Both the position numbers and the translations under genes were made by a program. A stretch of DNA of 64,000 nt from Cecembia rubra (lineage in GTDB: Bacteria > Bacteroidota > Bacteroidia > Cytophagales > Cyclobacteriaceae). The notes beneath the pieces were generated by a model, which was not told where the DNA came from, ran no database searches, and saw nothing but the letters and a program-made list of their open reading frames with translations. This document shows positions 1 to 8,809 of the stretch, piece after piece. How positions within the stretch are numbered: position 1 is the stretch's first letter; each line of letters starts with the position of its first letter. The stretch covers positions 89,463 to 153,462 of the forward strand of contig NZ_PYGF01000011.1 of assembly GCF_003014575.1 (NCBI RefSeq), given 5' to 3'.

Positions 1-1389
1 ATGCTTTCCACAGAGGGGCCAAAAGCTATTTGGGGAGATGTCAATGGAGATGGATTGGAAGATGTTTATTTAGGTGGGGGTAAAGGCTTTTCCGGACAGC
101 TTTTCATACAACAAACTAATGGAACTTTCAGGAAAACTGTTCAAGAATCCCTTTTTGCAGACCGATTTTCAGAAGACACCCACGGCGTATTCCATGATTT
201 CAATGGGGATGGGCATTTGGATTTATTTGTAGCTTCCGGAGGCAACGAATCTGGATTTGGTGCATTGGATCTCTCCGATCGTTTATATATCAATGATGGC
301 AAAGGTAATTTTACCAAGTCAGAAAGTAGTGGGCTTGCTAATTTTAAGAACAGCAGTTCAGTAGTCCGCCTGATCGATGTAAATGGGGATGGGATTAAGG
401 ATCTTTTTGTAGGATCGCGGGTAGTGCCCTTTCTTTATGGGGTAAATCCAAATTCCCAAATTTTGATTTCTGATGGTAAAGGTACTTTTAGAGAAGGAAC
501 GGCTCAGTTTGCCCCAAGTTTAAATGAAATTGGGATGGTTACCGATGCAGCTGTGGTTGATTATGATGGAGATGGGAAGGAGGATTTGATTTTAGTAGGA
601 GAATGGATGGCGCCAACTTTCCTTAGAAATACAGGCAAAGGCCTTGAAAAAATAGCCATGCCTGAAATGCAGCAGTACAAGGGCTGGTATCAGGCTATAG
701 CTACAGGGGATTTCAACGGGGACGGCAAAGTAGATTTTATTTTGGGAAACCATGGTTTGAATACAAGGTTTAAAGCCAATCAGGAAAGGCCGATCAGAAT
801 GTTTGTTAATGATTTTGATCAAAATGGCTCCGTAGAGCACCTATACGTCCAAAAAGAAGGAGGAAGACATGTGCCATTTACGCTTAAGCATCAGCTGGAA
901 CAACAAGTACCTTCTATCAAAAAGCGGTTTTTGAAATACAGCGCTTATAATGATAAATACATGGAGGATATTTTCACTCCTCAGGAGCTCAAAAATGCGG
1001 TAATGCAGGAAGTTAATTTCCTTTCTTCTGCGATTTTGATCAATCAAGGGGAAGGCAAATTTGAGGTAAAAGCATTGCCAAGGGAAGCCCAGAGAAGTTG
1101 GATGTATGCGGTTTTGGTCACAGACCTCAATGGGGATGGTGCGGACGACTTGATTATGGCAGGAAATTTAAGCGGGGCGCAACCACAGGTTGGCCAATAT
1201 GACGGCAGCTATGGGGAGGTTTTGTTAGGAGATGGAAAAGGGGATTTCGCATATATCCCCAATAGGACACACGGGCTTCAGCTCCAAGGAGATATCAGGG
1301 ATTTACAATTGGTGGAATTGAAAGGGGCCAAAATTCTAATGGTGGTAAAGAACAACGCCCCCATTGAATTTTGGAAAGTTAAGGAATGA
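1..1389 (+). CDS. FG-GAP/VCBS repeat (CRTAC1-type) protein, 5'-truncated by window edge
   Basis: C-terminal part of a large secreted beta-propeller protein. At least six calcium-loop motifs of the form DxNGDGxxD are visible (roughly residues 13, 66, 125, 188, 238 and 372 of the visible 462), the hallmark of FG-GAP/VCBS repeats. The ATG at position 1 is probably an internal Met: the next gene has the same segment (MPRRFATEGP versus MLSTEGP here) about 640 residues into its protein, so the true start lies upstream of the window. The stop overlaps the next start as ATGA, so the two are translationally coupled tandem paralogs. Family members bind Ca2+ and act at the cell surface or in the periplasm; the ligand is unknown. 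Confidence 0.88.
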   Translation: MLSTEGPKAIWGDVNGDGLEDVYLGGGKGFSGQLFIQQTNGTFRKTVQESLFADRFSEDTHGVFHDFNGDGHLDLFVASGGNESGFGALDLSDRLYINDGKGNFTKSESSGLANFKNSSSVVRLIDVNGDGIKDLFVGSRVVPFLYGVNPNSQILISDGKGTFREGTAQFAPSLNEIGMVTDAAVVDYDGDGKEDLILVGEWMAPTFLRNTGKGLEKIAMPEMQQYKGWYQAIATGDFNGDGKVDFILGNHGLNTRFKANQERPIRMFVNDFDQNGSVEHLYVQKEGGRHVPFTLKHQLEQQVPSIKKRFLKYSAYNDKYMEDIFTPQELKNAVMQEVNFLSSAILINQGEGKFEVKALPREAQRSWMYAVLVTDLNGDGADDLIMAGNLSGAQPQVGQYDGSYGEVLLGDGKGDFAYIPNRTHGLQLQGDIRDLQLVELKGAKILMVVKNNAPIEFWKVKE

Positions 1390-4300
1390 GGAGGGTTTAC
1401 AGTTTTCTTTTGATAATCATCGGGGTATCCTGTTCCACCCCCAAGCAGGAAACCCTTTTTACCTTGCTTTCTGCCGAAGAAACTGGTATTGATTTTAGCA
1501 ATAATCTGATCTCTACCGGGGAAATGAATATCTTAGAGTACCTCTATTTTTACAACGGGGGAGGGGTAGCCTTGGGGGATATCAATAATGATGGGCTGGT
1601 GGATATTTATTTTGCTTCCAATCAAGGAGAGAATAAACTGTATTTAAACAGAGGAAATTTTAGGTTTGAAGATATTACGCTCTCAGCTGAAGTGACAGGG
1701 GAGGGTGGCTGGTCCACCGGAGTGACTATGGTCGATGTCAATGGGGATGGTCTTTTGGATATATATGTCTGTCAGGTAGGAGATTACAAGGGGCTTAAAG
1801 GAAAAAACAAACTCTACATCAATCAAGGAGACCTTACTTTTACAGAAGAAGCAGAGAAATATGGTGTTGACTTCATAGGATTTTCCACGCATGCAGTATT
1901 TTTTGATTATGACAATGACGGGGATCTGGACATGTACCTTTTGAACCATTCAATAAAAAAGCCGGAAGTTTTTTCACATGCTGATACTAAGTTTACCAAT
2001 CAGGATGAAAAGGGGGGAGACAAACTCTTCAAAAGCCTAGTAGCCCAGGGTGAGCAGCGCATGGTGGAAGTAAGTCAGGAAGCAGGAATTCTTTCTTCCA
2101 GTTTGGGTTTTGGTTTGGGAGTTGGAATAGCTGATGTGAATGGGGATGGGTGGATGGATATTTATGTTTCCAATGATTTTACAGAGGATGATTACCTCTA
2201 TATCAATAAGGGTAATGGTACTTTTGTTGAATCGCTTAAGGAGTACATAGAAAATACCAGCCGTTACAGTATGGGCAATGACCTGGCTGATATCAACAAT
2301 GACGGCCTGCCAGATATTTTTACTACGGATATGTTGCCCCGGGATCCTGAGATATGGATGAAATCTGTGGGAGAAGACAAACAAGAGGTTTTTGATATCA
2401 AAAGGAGGTTGGGTTACGGAGACCAATATGTACGGAATCATTTACAGCTGAACAGGGGAGATGGCAAATTCAGCGAAATAGGCTTGCTGACAGGAACGTA
2501 TGCAACTGATTGGAGCTGGTCACCATTGATTTTTGATATGGACAATGATGGATTCAAAGATATCCACGTGACCAATGGGATTGTCAAAAGACCCAATGAC
2601 CTGGATTTTATTCAATATAGTCAGGAACCTACTCCTGAATTGACCGAAAAAGAGGTCCAAAAAAGGCAGATAGACATGCTTCCCACCGTCAAGTTGGCCA
2701 ATTTTGCTTTTAAAAATAAGGGCAATCTCGAATTTGAGCAGGTGGCCAAACGATGGGGTTTGGATCAACTGAGTTATTCGAATGGCTCTGCTTATGCCGA
2801 CCTGGATAATGATGGGGACCTGGATTTAGTGGTCAACAATACTGATCAGCCTGCTTTTATTTACCGGAATAATGCTGAGAAATCGGGCAATTCCTTTGTA
2901 CAACTTGAACTTAAAGGTGATCGCTTCAACCTGTATGGGATTGGTGCGCAGGTTTGGGTATTGGCAGCAGGAGAAACCTACTATCAGGTATTGAGTACAT
3001 CACGGGGTTTTCAATCAGGAACCTCTACAGTATTGACTTTTGGCTTGGGCAATGCTGATCATATTGATGAAGTATATGTGATCTGGGGTGCTGGAGAAGT
3101 GGAGAATTACGGATCTCTTACTATCAACAAAAGGCATCAACTGGTAAAAGGCCAAGGTGGAAATTCGGAGATGCCAAAAGGCAAAATTTCCAATGTTTTG
3201 GAAGTTGTTGATTTGGGTTTGGATTGGAAGCATGATGAAAACCTGGATTTTGATGAATTCAGAAGGGAATACCTCATGCCACGCCGATTTGCCACAGAAG
3301 GTCCTGCATTGGCTGTCGGGGATATCAATGGGGATGGCCTGGAAGATATCTACCTAGGAGGGGCCAAAGGGCAGGCAGGAGCATTGTATTTGCAACATGT
3401 TGACGGAAAATTTGTCCTTCAACAAAACCCCATATTTGAGCAACTCAAAATGGCCGAAGACGTGGTTGCGGAGTTTATTGACCTAAACAGAGATGGATTT
3501 TTGGACCTGTATGTAGGAAGTGGAGGCAATGAATCTATTTCCGGAGAAGTGTTCAATTTTGACAGAGTATTTATTAACGATGGGAAAGGGAATCTACGAT
3601 TCTCTATAAATTCCCTTCCTCCAATTGGAGAAAACACCTCCACAATTGCATTTCATGATGTGAATGGGGATGGAGCTATCGATATATTTGTTGGTTCTTC
3701 TGTGGTTACAGGGAATTATGGGGCTAAGCCCAGATCTTATTTACTCATTAATGATGGCAAAGGCAAGTTTATAGAAATGACACCTTCCTATTTTGGGGAG
3801 GATTTTCGTCCAGGTATGGTACAAAGGGCCCTTTGGAATGATATTAATGGGGATGGGGAAAAAGAATTGATTTTGACAGGAGAGTGGATGCCTGTGGTGG
3901 TTTACCGTAAACAATCCGATGGGACTTATAAAGAAACTGCTCCTTTGGCGGCTGAGGGATGGTATTATGGAATGGAAGTATTTAGCCTTGATGGAGAAGA
4001 TAAGGGATTGCTTTTGGGCAATTTGGGTTTAAATAGCAAATTGAAAGTTTCAGAAAAAGAGCCTGCACAACTCTTTCATGGAGACTTTGATGGCAACGGT
4101 CAGGAGGATCCATTGCTATTTCATTTTATGGAGGGTTATCTGGTACCCTTTGCTACCAGGGATGATCTCATCAGGCAGATTCCCAATTTGAAAAGGAGGC
4201 ATGAAAGTTATGTAAAGTATGCTCAATTGAAAGAGCCAAAGGGATTGCTGGCAAAAGAACAAATGGGCCAAGCCAGCATATCTAAGGCAAAGGAATTTCG

Positions 4301-4646
4301 TTCTTTGTTTATCGATTTAGGAAATAAGAAGAAAACAGCCTTACCGATCGAGATACAGTTCAGTCCTATCAGAGATTTTGTTGTTTTTTCATCAAATGGC
4401 AGTACATATGTGATGGGAGTGGGGAATTTTTCCGGTTTCAGGACGGATTATGGAAAGAAAATGGCCCAGCCATTCGTTTTGTTAAGATGGACAGGAGATG
4501 AGTTTGTTCATGAATCTTTAAGTTTGCAAGCCAAACATTATTGGGGAGAGTATAGGCATATAAAAAAGATAAGGATAAATGGGGAGGAGCATTTGATTGG
4601 CGTCAGGAACAATGGTAAACCTGTATTTTTTAGGTTGAAGCCATAA
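1386..4646 (+). CDS. FG-GAP/VCBS repeat lipoprotein with central ASPIC/UnbV domain (CRTAC1 family)
   Basis: 1086-residue predicted lipoprotein: hydrophobic N-terminus ending GVSC, lipid-attachment Cys16. Residues about 55-480 and 630-930 carry many D-x-N/D-x-DGxxD calcium loops forming FG-GAP propeller blades. Between them, about residues 500-590, is an ASPIC/UnbV-like segment (IGAQVWV, STSRGFQSGTS, LTFGLG). The C-terminal half is homologous to the preceding truncated gene, so the pair arose by tandem duplication. The start is fixed by the 4-bp ATGA overlap. In Bacteroidota such proteins often lie near SusC/D genes and haloperoxidase-like enzymes, as here. The specific substrate or adhesive role cannot be read from sequence. 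The family call is firm. Confidence 0.92.
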   Translation: MRRVYSFLLIIIGVSCSTPKQETLFTLLSAEETGIDFSNNLISTGEMNILEYLYFYNGGGVALGDINNDGLVDIYFASNQGENKLYLNRGNFRFEDITLSAEVTGEGGWSTGVTMVDVNGDGLLDIYVCQVGDYKGLKGKNKLYINQGDLTFTEEAEKYGVDFIGFSTHAVFFDYDNDGDLDMYLLNHSIKKPEVFSHADTKFTNQDEKGGDKLFKSLVAQGEQRMVEVSQEAGILSSSLGFGLGVGIADVNGDGWMDIYVSNDFTEDDYLYINKGNGTFVESLKEYIENTSRYSMGNDLADINNDGLPDIFTTDMLPRDPEIWMKSVGEDKQEVFDIKRRLGYGDQYVRNHLQLNRGDGKFSEIGLLTGTYATDWSWSPLIFDMDNDGFKDIHVTNGIVKRPNDLDFIQYSQEPTPELTEKEVQKRQIDMLPTVKLANFAFKNKGNLEFEQVAKRWGLDQLSYSNGSAYADLDNDGDLDLVVNNTDQPAFIYRNNAEKSGNSFVQLELKGDRFNLYGIGAQVWVLAAGETYYQVLSTSRGFQSGTSTVLTFGLGNADHIDEVYVIWGAGEVENYGSLTINKRHQLVKGQGGNSEMPKGKISNVLEVVDLGLDWKHDENLDFDEFRREYLMPRRFATEGPALAVGDINGDGLEDIYLGGAKGQAGALYLQHVDGKFVLQQNPIFEQLKMAEDVVAEFIDLNRDGFLDLYVGSGGNESISGEVFNFDRVFINDGKGNLRFSINSLPPIGENTSTIAFHDVNGDGAIDIFVGSSVVTGNYGAKPRSYLLINDGKGKFIEMTPSYFGEDFRPGMVQRALWNDINGDGEKELILTGEWMPVVVYRKQSDGTYKETAPLAAEGWYYGMEVFSLDGEDKGLLLGNLGLNSKLKVSEKEPAQLFHGDFDGNGQEDPLLFHFMEGYLVPFATRDDLIRQIPNLKRRHESYVKYAQLKEPKGLLAKEQMGQASISKAKEFRSLFIDLGNKKKTALPIEIQFSPIRDFVVFSSNGSTYVMGVGNFSGFRTDYGKKMAQPFVLLRWTGDEFVHESLSLQAKHYWGEYRHIKKIRINGEEHLIGVRNNGKPVFFRLKP

Positions 4647-4824
4647 GGCAGCTCTGTTAAAGTATGTCAAAAATCATCAAATTAAAAACCCGGAGAAAAT
4701 TTGAAATTTATTGATTTTTCATAGTTTTGGCTTTGAAAAACCCCGCATCCTCCTTTCACGATTCCATTAATAGTCAGGGATTTGTTAAATTAGAAGAAAA
4801 TAAGCTTAGTAATTGCTGAGAATC

Positions 4825-6171
4825 ATGCGTACCATAAAAAGTTTAATCCTGGCCATTGTGATGTTGGTAGGATTTGCCTGCCAGGAAAACCAAGACTATC
4901 AAGATGCCATAACAGATGGTAGTTATCAGATAGCGGCCCAATTGAAATTGACAGATGTCATCATCCATGACATCTTTTCCCCGCCTGTCGCAAGTAGGAT
5001 TTATGCCTATCCTTCCATAGCAGCATTTGAAGTCGTGGCTTTGGCTGACCCTTCATACAAATCCTTAATGGGGCAATTGAATGGATTTGATAAAAAGGAC
5101 TTTGATACTGATGGGGATATCTATTACCCTTTGGCAGCTTTATCCGCATATTATAAAGTGGGAACTGCCATGATTTTTTCAGAAGCCCTGATGCAGACGC
5201 ACAAGGAAAAGGCTTTTCAGGAAATCAGGAATAAGGGAGTTCCTAAAAAAATCTTTGACAGATCAGTGGCATTGGGAGAGGAAGTTGCCGCCCATGTGAT
5301 CGCCTATGCCAAAAAGGACAATTACCACGAAAGCCGTTCGTTTGAAAAATATACGGTTACCAATGATGCCTATTCCTGGCAGCCAACCCCTCCAGCTTAT
5401 ATGGAAGGAATTGAACCCCATTGGAACAAAATCAGGCCATTTGTCATGGAGCGGTCCAATCAGTTTCAATCCCCTCCACCTACTGATTTTTCCACTGACG
5501 CGAATAGCCAATTTTTCAAAGAGGCTAATGAAGTATTTACAGTGGTGAAGAACCTGACCAAGGAACAGAAAGACATTGCCTTTTTCTGGGATTGCAATCC
5601 ATATAAAGTGAATGTAAAAGGCCATGTGATGTTTGCTGAGAAAAAAATCACCCCTGGAGGACATTGGATGGGAATTGCTGCTATTGCATCTAAAACTGCC
5701 AAGCAGGATTGGAAAGGCACGGCAGAAACCTTGGCTTACACCAGTATTTCCTTGTTTGATGCCTTTATTGCATGCTGGGATGAAAAATACAGAAGCAGGC
5801 TTATCAGACCGGAAACATATATCAACAAGTACATAGATGAGGAATGGTTGCCTTTGTTGCAGACCCCTCCTTTTCCAGAGTACACCAGTGGTCATAGCGT
5901 AGCCTCTAATGCAGCAGCGGAAACCCTTACCAGATTATTTGGAGAGCCTTTCCATTTTGTTGATTCTACTGAAGTCGCATATGGCCTACCTATCAGGGAG
6001 TTTGATTCCTTCAGAATTGCTGCAGATGAAGCCGCTATCAGTAGACTTTATGGAGGGATTCACTACATGCCTGCTATAGTAAATGGATCAGAAAAGGGAA
6101 AAAAGCTTGGAGAGTATTTAAATGAGAAGATTAAAACCAAAGGGGATAACTTAGCTCACACAAAAGAGTAG
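4825..6171 (+). CDS. vanadium-dependent haloperoxidase-like (PAP2 superfamily) lipoprotein
   Basis: The ATG at 4825 is preferred over the in-frame TTG at 4813 because it gives a clean lipoprotein signal (MRTIKSLILAIVMLVGFAC). All vanadate/phosphate-binding motifs of the vanadium haloperoxidase/PAP2 fold are present in order: K-x6-RP near residue 320 (KYRSRLIRP), SGHS near 354 (PEYTSGHSVASN) and R-x5-H near 406 (SRLYGGIHY). The length of about 448 residues matches bacterial haloperoxidase-like proteins rather than short PAP2 phosphatases. Expected activity is either halide oxidation with H2O2 or phosphatase; the motifs are shared, so chemistry is unresolved. It follows the two FG-GAP genes by 178 bp on the same strand, a common pairing in this phylum, and is followed by a strong terminator. 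Confidence 0.85.
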   Translation: MRTIKSLILAIVMLVGFACQENQDYQDAITDGSYQIAAQLKLTDVIIHDIFSPPVASRIYAYPSIAAFEVVALADPSYKSLMGQLNGFDKKDFDTDGDIYYPLAALSAYYKVGTAMIFSEALMQTHKEKAFQEIRNKGVPKKIFDRSVALGEEVAAHVIAYAKKDNYHESRSFEKYTVTNDAYSWQPTPPAYMEGIEPHWNKIRPFVMERSNQFQSPPPTDFSTDANSQFFKEANEVFTVVKNLTKEQKDIAFFWDCNPYKVNVKGHVMFAEKKITPGGHWMGIAAIASKTAKQDWKGTAETLAYTSISLFDAFIACWDEKYRSRLIRPETYINKYIDEEWLPLLQTPPFPEYTSGHSVASNAAAETLTRLFGEPFHFVDSTEVAYGLPIREFDSFRIAADEAAISRLYGGIHYMPAIVNGSEKGKKLGEYLNEKIKTKGDNLAHTKE

Positions 6172-6193
6172 AGCAAAGGATTTACCTGCCTTC

Positions 6194-6229
6194 AAGACCT
6201 GTCAGCATATTATTCCTGACAGGTCTTTT
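6194..6229 (+). terminator. Rho-independent terminator after haloperoxidase gene
   Basis: Perfect 12-bp stem AAGACCTGTCAG / CTGACAGGTCTT with a 10-nt loop, followed by TTTTC. It lies 23 bp after the haloperoxidase stop and before rsmG, so rsmG should have its own promoter. Confidence 0.85.
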
Positions 6230-6268
6230 CATTTATTTGCGTATTTTTGGAGGAAAGAGACCTTATAC

Positions 6269-6901
6269 ATGGATATAATACTTAAATATTTTCCTGAGCT
6301 TACTGAAGATCAAAAAGATAAATTTGCCAGACTTAAGCCCCTCTATGAAGATTGGAATGAGAAGATCAACGTGATCAGCAGAAAGGATATGGAGCATTTT
6401 TATGAAAGGCATGTGCTGCATTCATTGGGCATTGCTAAGGTGATGGAGTTTCAGCCGGGTACAAAGGTATTGGATATAGGGACAGGAGGCGGTTTTCCTG
6501 GTATTCCCTTGGCAATATTGTTCCCAGATACCCATTTTCATTTGGTAGATTCAATAGGAAAAAAGATCACAGTAGTCAAGGAAGTTGCTAGGGCACTGAA
6601 ATTATCCAATGTTGAAGCGCAACAGACCAGGGCGGAAGAATTGGTCCGGAAATATGATTTCATAGTAAGCAGAGCGGTGACCAGATTTGCCAATTTTTAC
6701 CCTTGGGTCAAAGGAAAATTTAAAAAAGAGGACTTCAATGAATTTCCAAATGGTATCCTTCTGCTAAAAGGTGGGGAAGTGGATGAGGAAATGGAAGAAA
6801 GACCGGTCAGTTATGTGACCTACCATTTGGACGATTTTTTCAAAGAAGAATTTTTTGATACCAAAAAAGTGGTGTATGTACCTTGGGAAGGAAAAAGGTG
6901 A
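6269..6901 (+). CDS. rsmG: 16S rRNA (guanine(527)-N7)-methyltransferase RsmG
   Basis: 210-residue SAM-dependent methyltransferase of the RsmG/GidB family, which methylates N7 of G527 in 16S rRNA in the 30S subunit. The N-terminus has the family pattern F-x-x-L-x-x-x-Y-x-x-WNEKINVISR, followed by the SAM-binding motif I LDIGTGGGFPGIPLA at about residues 68-82, then VDSIGKK and VSRAVTRF. Length is normal. It appears monocistronic: a terminator precedes it, and after its stop comes a 200-bp tail holding a purine-rich repeat tract and then a terminator at 7100. Confidence 0.96.
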   Translation: MDIILKYFPELTEDQKDKFARLKPLYEDWNEKINVISRKDMEHFYERHVLHSLGIAKVMEFQPGTKVLDIGTGGGFPGIPLAILFPDTHFHLVDSIGKKITVVKEVARALKLSNVEAQQTRAEELVRKYDFIVSRAVTRFANFYPWVKGKFKKEDFNEFPNGILLLKGGEVDEEMEERPVSYVTYHLDDFFKEEFFDTKKVVYVPWEGKR

Positions 6902-7036
6902 TGCTTAGAGGCGAGAGGCTAGAAATAAGACATAAGGCACAAGACCCAAGAAGAGAGAAACGGGGAACGAGAGTCAAATGAGTGAAGCAAGAGGTTAGAC
7001 TAAGAGACAAGAGACAAGAGACAAGAAGCAAGAATT
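6902..7036 (+). repeat. purine-rich ACAAGA-type tract, copy 1 (3' of rsmG)
   Basis: Immediately after the rsmG stop the plus strand is almost pyrimidine-free for about 130 bp and built from degenerate 7-bp units (AGACAAG, AGGCACAAG, AGACATAAG), ending in three consecutive AGACAAG units near 7011-7030. Part of it (RACATAAGRCACAAGA ... GAGAAAYGGGGARYGAGAGT) matches the tract at 58118-58216, and the unit matches those at 53355 and 62401, so this is one dispersed family. It lies between the rsmG stop and the terminator at 7100. Confidence 0.8.
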
Positions 7037-7099
7037 TCGGATTGCGGAAGTCGGATTTCTGAAGGCTTTCCGAAATTTGTAATTTCGAGAACTGATACA

Positions 7100-7125
7100 G
7101 CGGATTTTTAATCCGCGTTTTTTTT
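7100..7125 (+). terminator. Rho-independent terminator, probable end of rsmG transcript
   Basis: Stem GCGGATT / AATCCGC with a TTT loop, followed by G and eight T residues on the plus strand. No plus-strand gene lies nearer than rsmG, so the rsmG mRNA would carry the whole repeat tract as a 3' UTR of about 200 nt. Confidence 0.75.
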
Positions 7126-7129
7126 GCCT

Positions 7130-7702
7130 TTGGATTCTGGAATCTTTATATGGAAAAGCCTTTCCAGATAGAAACTTACTGTCATTAGGAAAGGGGAGGA
7201 TTTGCTTTGTTTCCCGGTTTTCAAGATTTGTGAGCAGTAGGTTTCTTCGCTTTTGGAAAAACTCAGTTCCCACCTCTTGCACCTCATCCATCAGGTTTAA
7301 ATGGTGGAGCACATAGCTCTTTCCGTTTTTCTGGATAACTTGGTTTTTCCTGAAAATACTAACACCAGCGTGGATGCTTGTTTGGGGTTGAAAAACCCTG
7401 TCCTGAAAAAGTAATTCTCCTGCAGGAGAAAAGACCCTTAGCCCAAAAAATTTATCCGTCACTACCACATTTCCCTCAGGCGTTAAGGATAGGTTGTCTG
7501 CGATCATGCTGAATGCCCCGGGCACATCTCCTTCTTTGGCCCATTCATGGATGGGGTTTCCTTGTCGGTCAAACACATAGATTTTGGAAGCTGCAGCATC
7601 TCTGAAGAAAAGATGATCCTCATTGGCATTTTTAAAGAGGAATAAAGAGGCCAGGATATTATTTACTATATGGTAAAATGGAAAGGATTTTTTGATGAAA
7701 AT
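7130..7702 (-). pseudogene. remnant of a 6-bladed beta-propeller (BF3164/DUF4221-like) gene
   Basis: On the minus strand an open frame runs from a stop at 7703-7705 through about 190 codons with no plausible ATG. The translation reads like propeller blades: FRDAAASKIYVFDRQGNP, then LSLTPEGNVVVTDKFFGLRVF and FSPAGELLF. The frame opens directly into blade sequence with no signal peptide, and its C-terminal end runs out of propeller-like sequence into the repeat tract at about 7130. It therefore lacks both ends. It resembles the 6-bladed propeller lipoprotein family seen at 54929. A short functional protein starting at GTG 7576 is possible but less likely. Confidence 0.6.
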
Positions 7703-7759
7703 TCAAGTTGTTGATTAGAACGGCTAGATATTGATGACCTAATTAGTAGTTGGGTGCTG

Positions 7760-7852
7760 ACTATGTGATCTATGACTTTGTGTGGTAAATAAAAAACGGC
7801 CCGAGGAGTTTCAGATTGATTTTTGGCCACATAGTTACATAGAAAACATAGT
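7760..7852. repeat. imperfect inverted repeat, CTATGTG-type arms
   Basis: The left arm (7760-7786) begins ACTATGTGATCTATG; the reverse complement of the right arm (7826-7852) begins ACTATGTTTTCTATG. By eye about 19 of 27 positions match, with a 39-bp interior. It sits in the gene-poor 7703-8062 gap upstream of the pseudogene and downstream of glpF. It could fold as a long hairpin or be a decayed REP-like or MITE-like element. Nothing else stands out between 7852 and 8062. Confidence 0.5.
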
Positions 7853-8062
7853 TTGGCTATACTTGAGGTGGTTTTGGTTTCTGATGGGCATAGCTTTGTT
7901 GACCGGGAAAGTTCCCGCGATTTTTATAATGTATTCTATGTTTCTATCCCGCAAGTGGGATAAATTGTGGTTCAAAAAAACCTTCCTAAAGAACTGATAA
8001 AGCCAACTCTGAAAATCCCCATACTGTCAGGTCTCAAAATTCTTCATTCGAAATCCCACTTA

Positions 8063-8809
8063 CTAAACCATCCCCCCAACTCCCAATAGCAAGTAAATTC
8101 CTGCTGCAATGGAGGCACCTAGTATAGGCCCCAAAACCGGTACCCAACTATAAGCCCAATCACTGTGGCCTTTGCCTTTAATGGGGAGGATTTGGTGCAT
8201 CAGTCTAGGTCCAAAATCTCTGGCAGGATTGATGGCATAGCCAGTAGTACCCCCCATCCCAAGACCTATTACCCATACCAGAAATGCCACAGGTAAGGCT
8301 CCTAGAGATCCCAAACCAATAGGTGTATTATTGCCATCCTGAATGACTGGTTCTGTGGAATATAGGATAACTATTATTAAAACAGAAGTGCCCACAATTT
8401 CCGAAACCAGGTTAGAAGGTAAGTTGCGGATTGCTGGAGCGGTACCAAAAGGGGCAAATTTCGAACCTGTATCTTCTGTAGCATCAAAATGGTCTTTATA
8501 CACCAGCCAAGCGATCCCCGAACCAAACATAGCCCCCAAAACTTGAGCAAATAGATATCCCGGTACTTCTGCCCATGGGAAATCACCGGTAATTGCAAGT
8601 GCTATACTCACAGCAGGATTCAGGTGTGCACCACTGTATGGACCTGCCACGACAACACCGATAAATACTCCTAATGCCCATGCCGTTGTGATCACCATCC
8701 AACCACTGTTATGGCCTTTTGTGCCCTTGAGCACCACATTGGCTACAACCCCTGAACCCATGGCCAAGAGAAGAGAAGTGCCAACAAATTCTGCTACATA
8801 TGTATCCAT
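8063..8809 (-). CDS. glpF: glycerol uptake facilitator (aquaglyceroporin)
   Basis: 248-residue MIP-family channel. Both NPA boxes are intact: AHLNPAVS at residues 61-68 and INPARDFGPR at 193-202. The Asp after the second NPAR (D198) is typical of glycerol-conducting members rather than water-only aquaporins. Six hydrophobic segments are visible. Its start overlaps the glpK stop as TAATG, so the two genes are translationally coupled and glpF is the last gene of the glp run. It lets glycerol diffuse across the inner membrane, where GlpK traps it by phosphorylation. Confidence 0.95.
   Translation of the reverse strand: MDTYVAEFVGTSLLLAMGSGVVANVVLKGTKGHNSGWMVITTAWALGVFIGVVVAGPYSGAHLNPAVSIALAITGDFPWAEVPGYLFAQVLGAMFGSGIAWLVYKDHFDATEDTGSKFAPFGTAPAIRNLPSNLVSEIVGTSVLIIVILYSTEPVIQDGNNTPIGLGSLGALPVAFLVWVIGLGMGGTTGYAINPARDFGPRLMHQILPIKGKGHSDWAYSWVPVLGPILGASIAAGIYLLLGVGGMV

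Noticed and set aside
5263..5895. 210-residue minus-strand frame inside the haloperoxidase gene
   Set aside because: Antisense shadow; the plus-strand gene has full catalytic motifs.
7782..7997. 71-residue plus-strand frame (GTG start) with hydrophobic, Trp-rich sequence
   Set aside because: It overlaps the inverted repeat at 7760-7852, has an odd composition, no family resemblance and no promoter; treated as chance.
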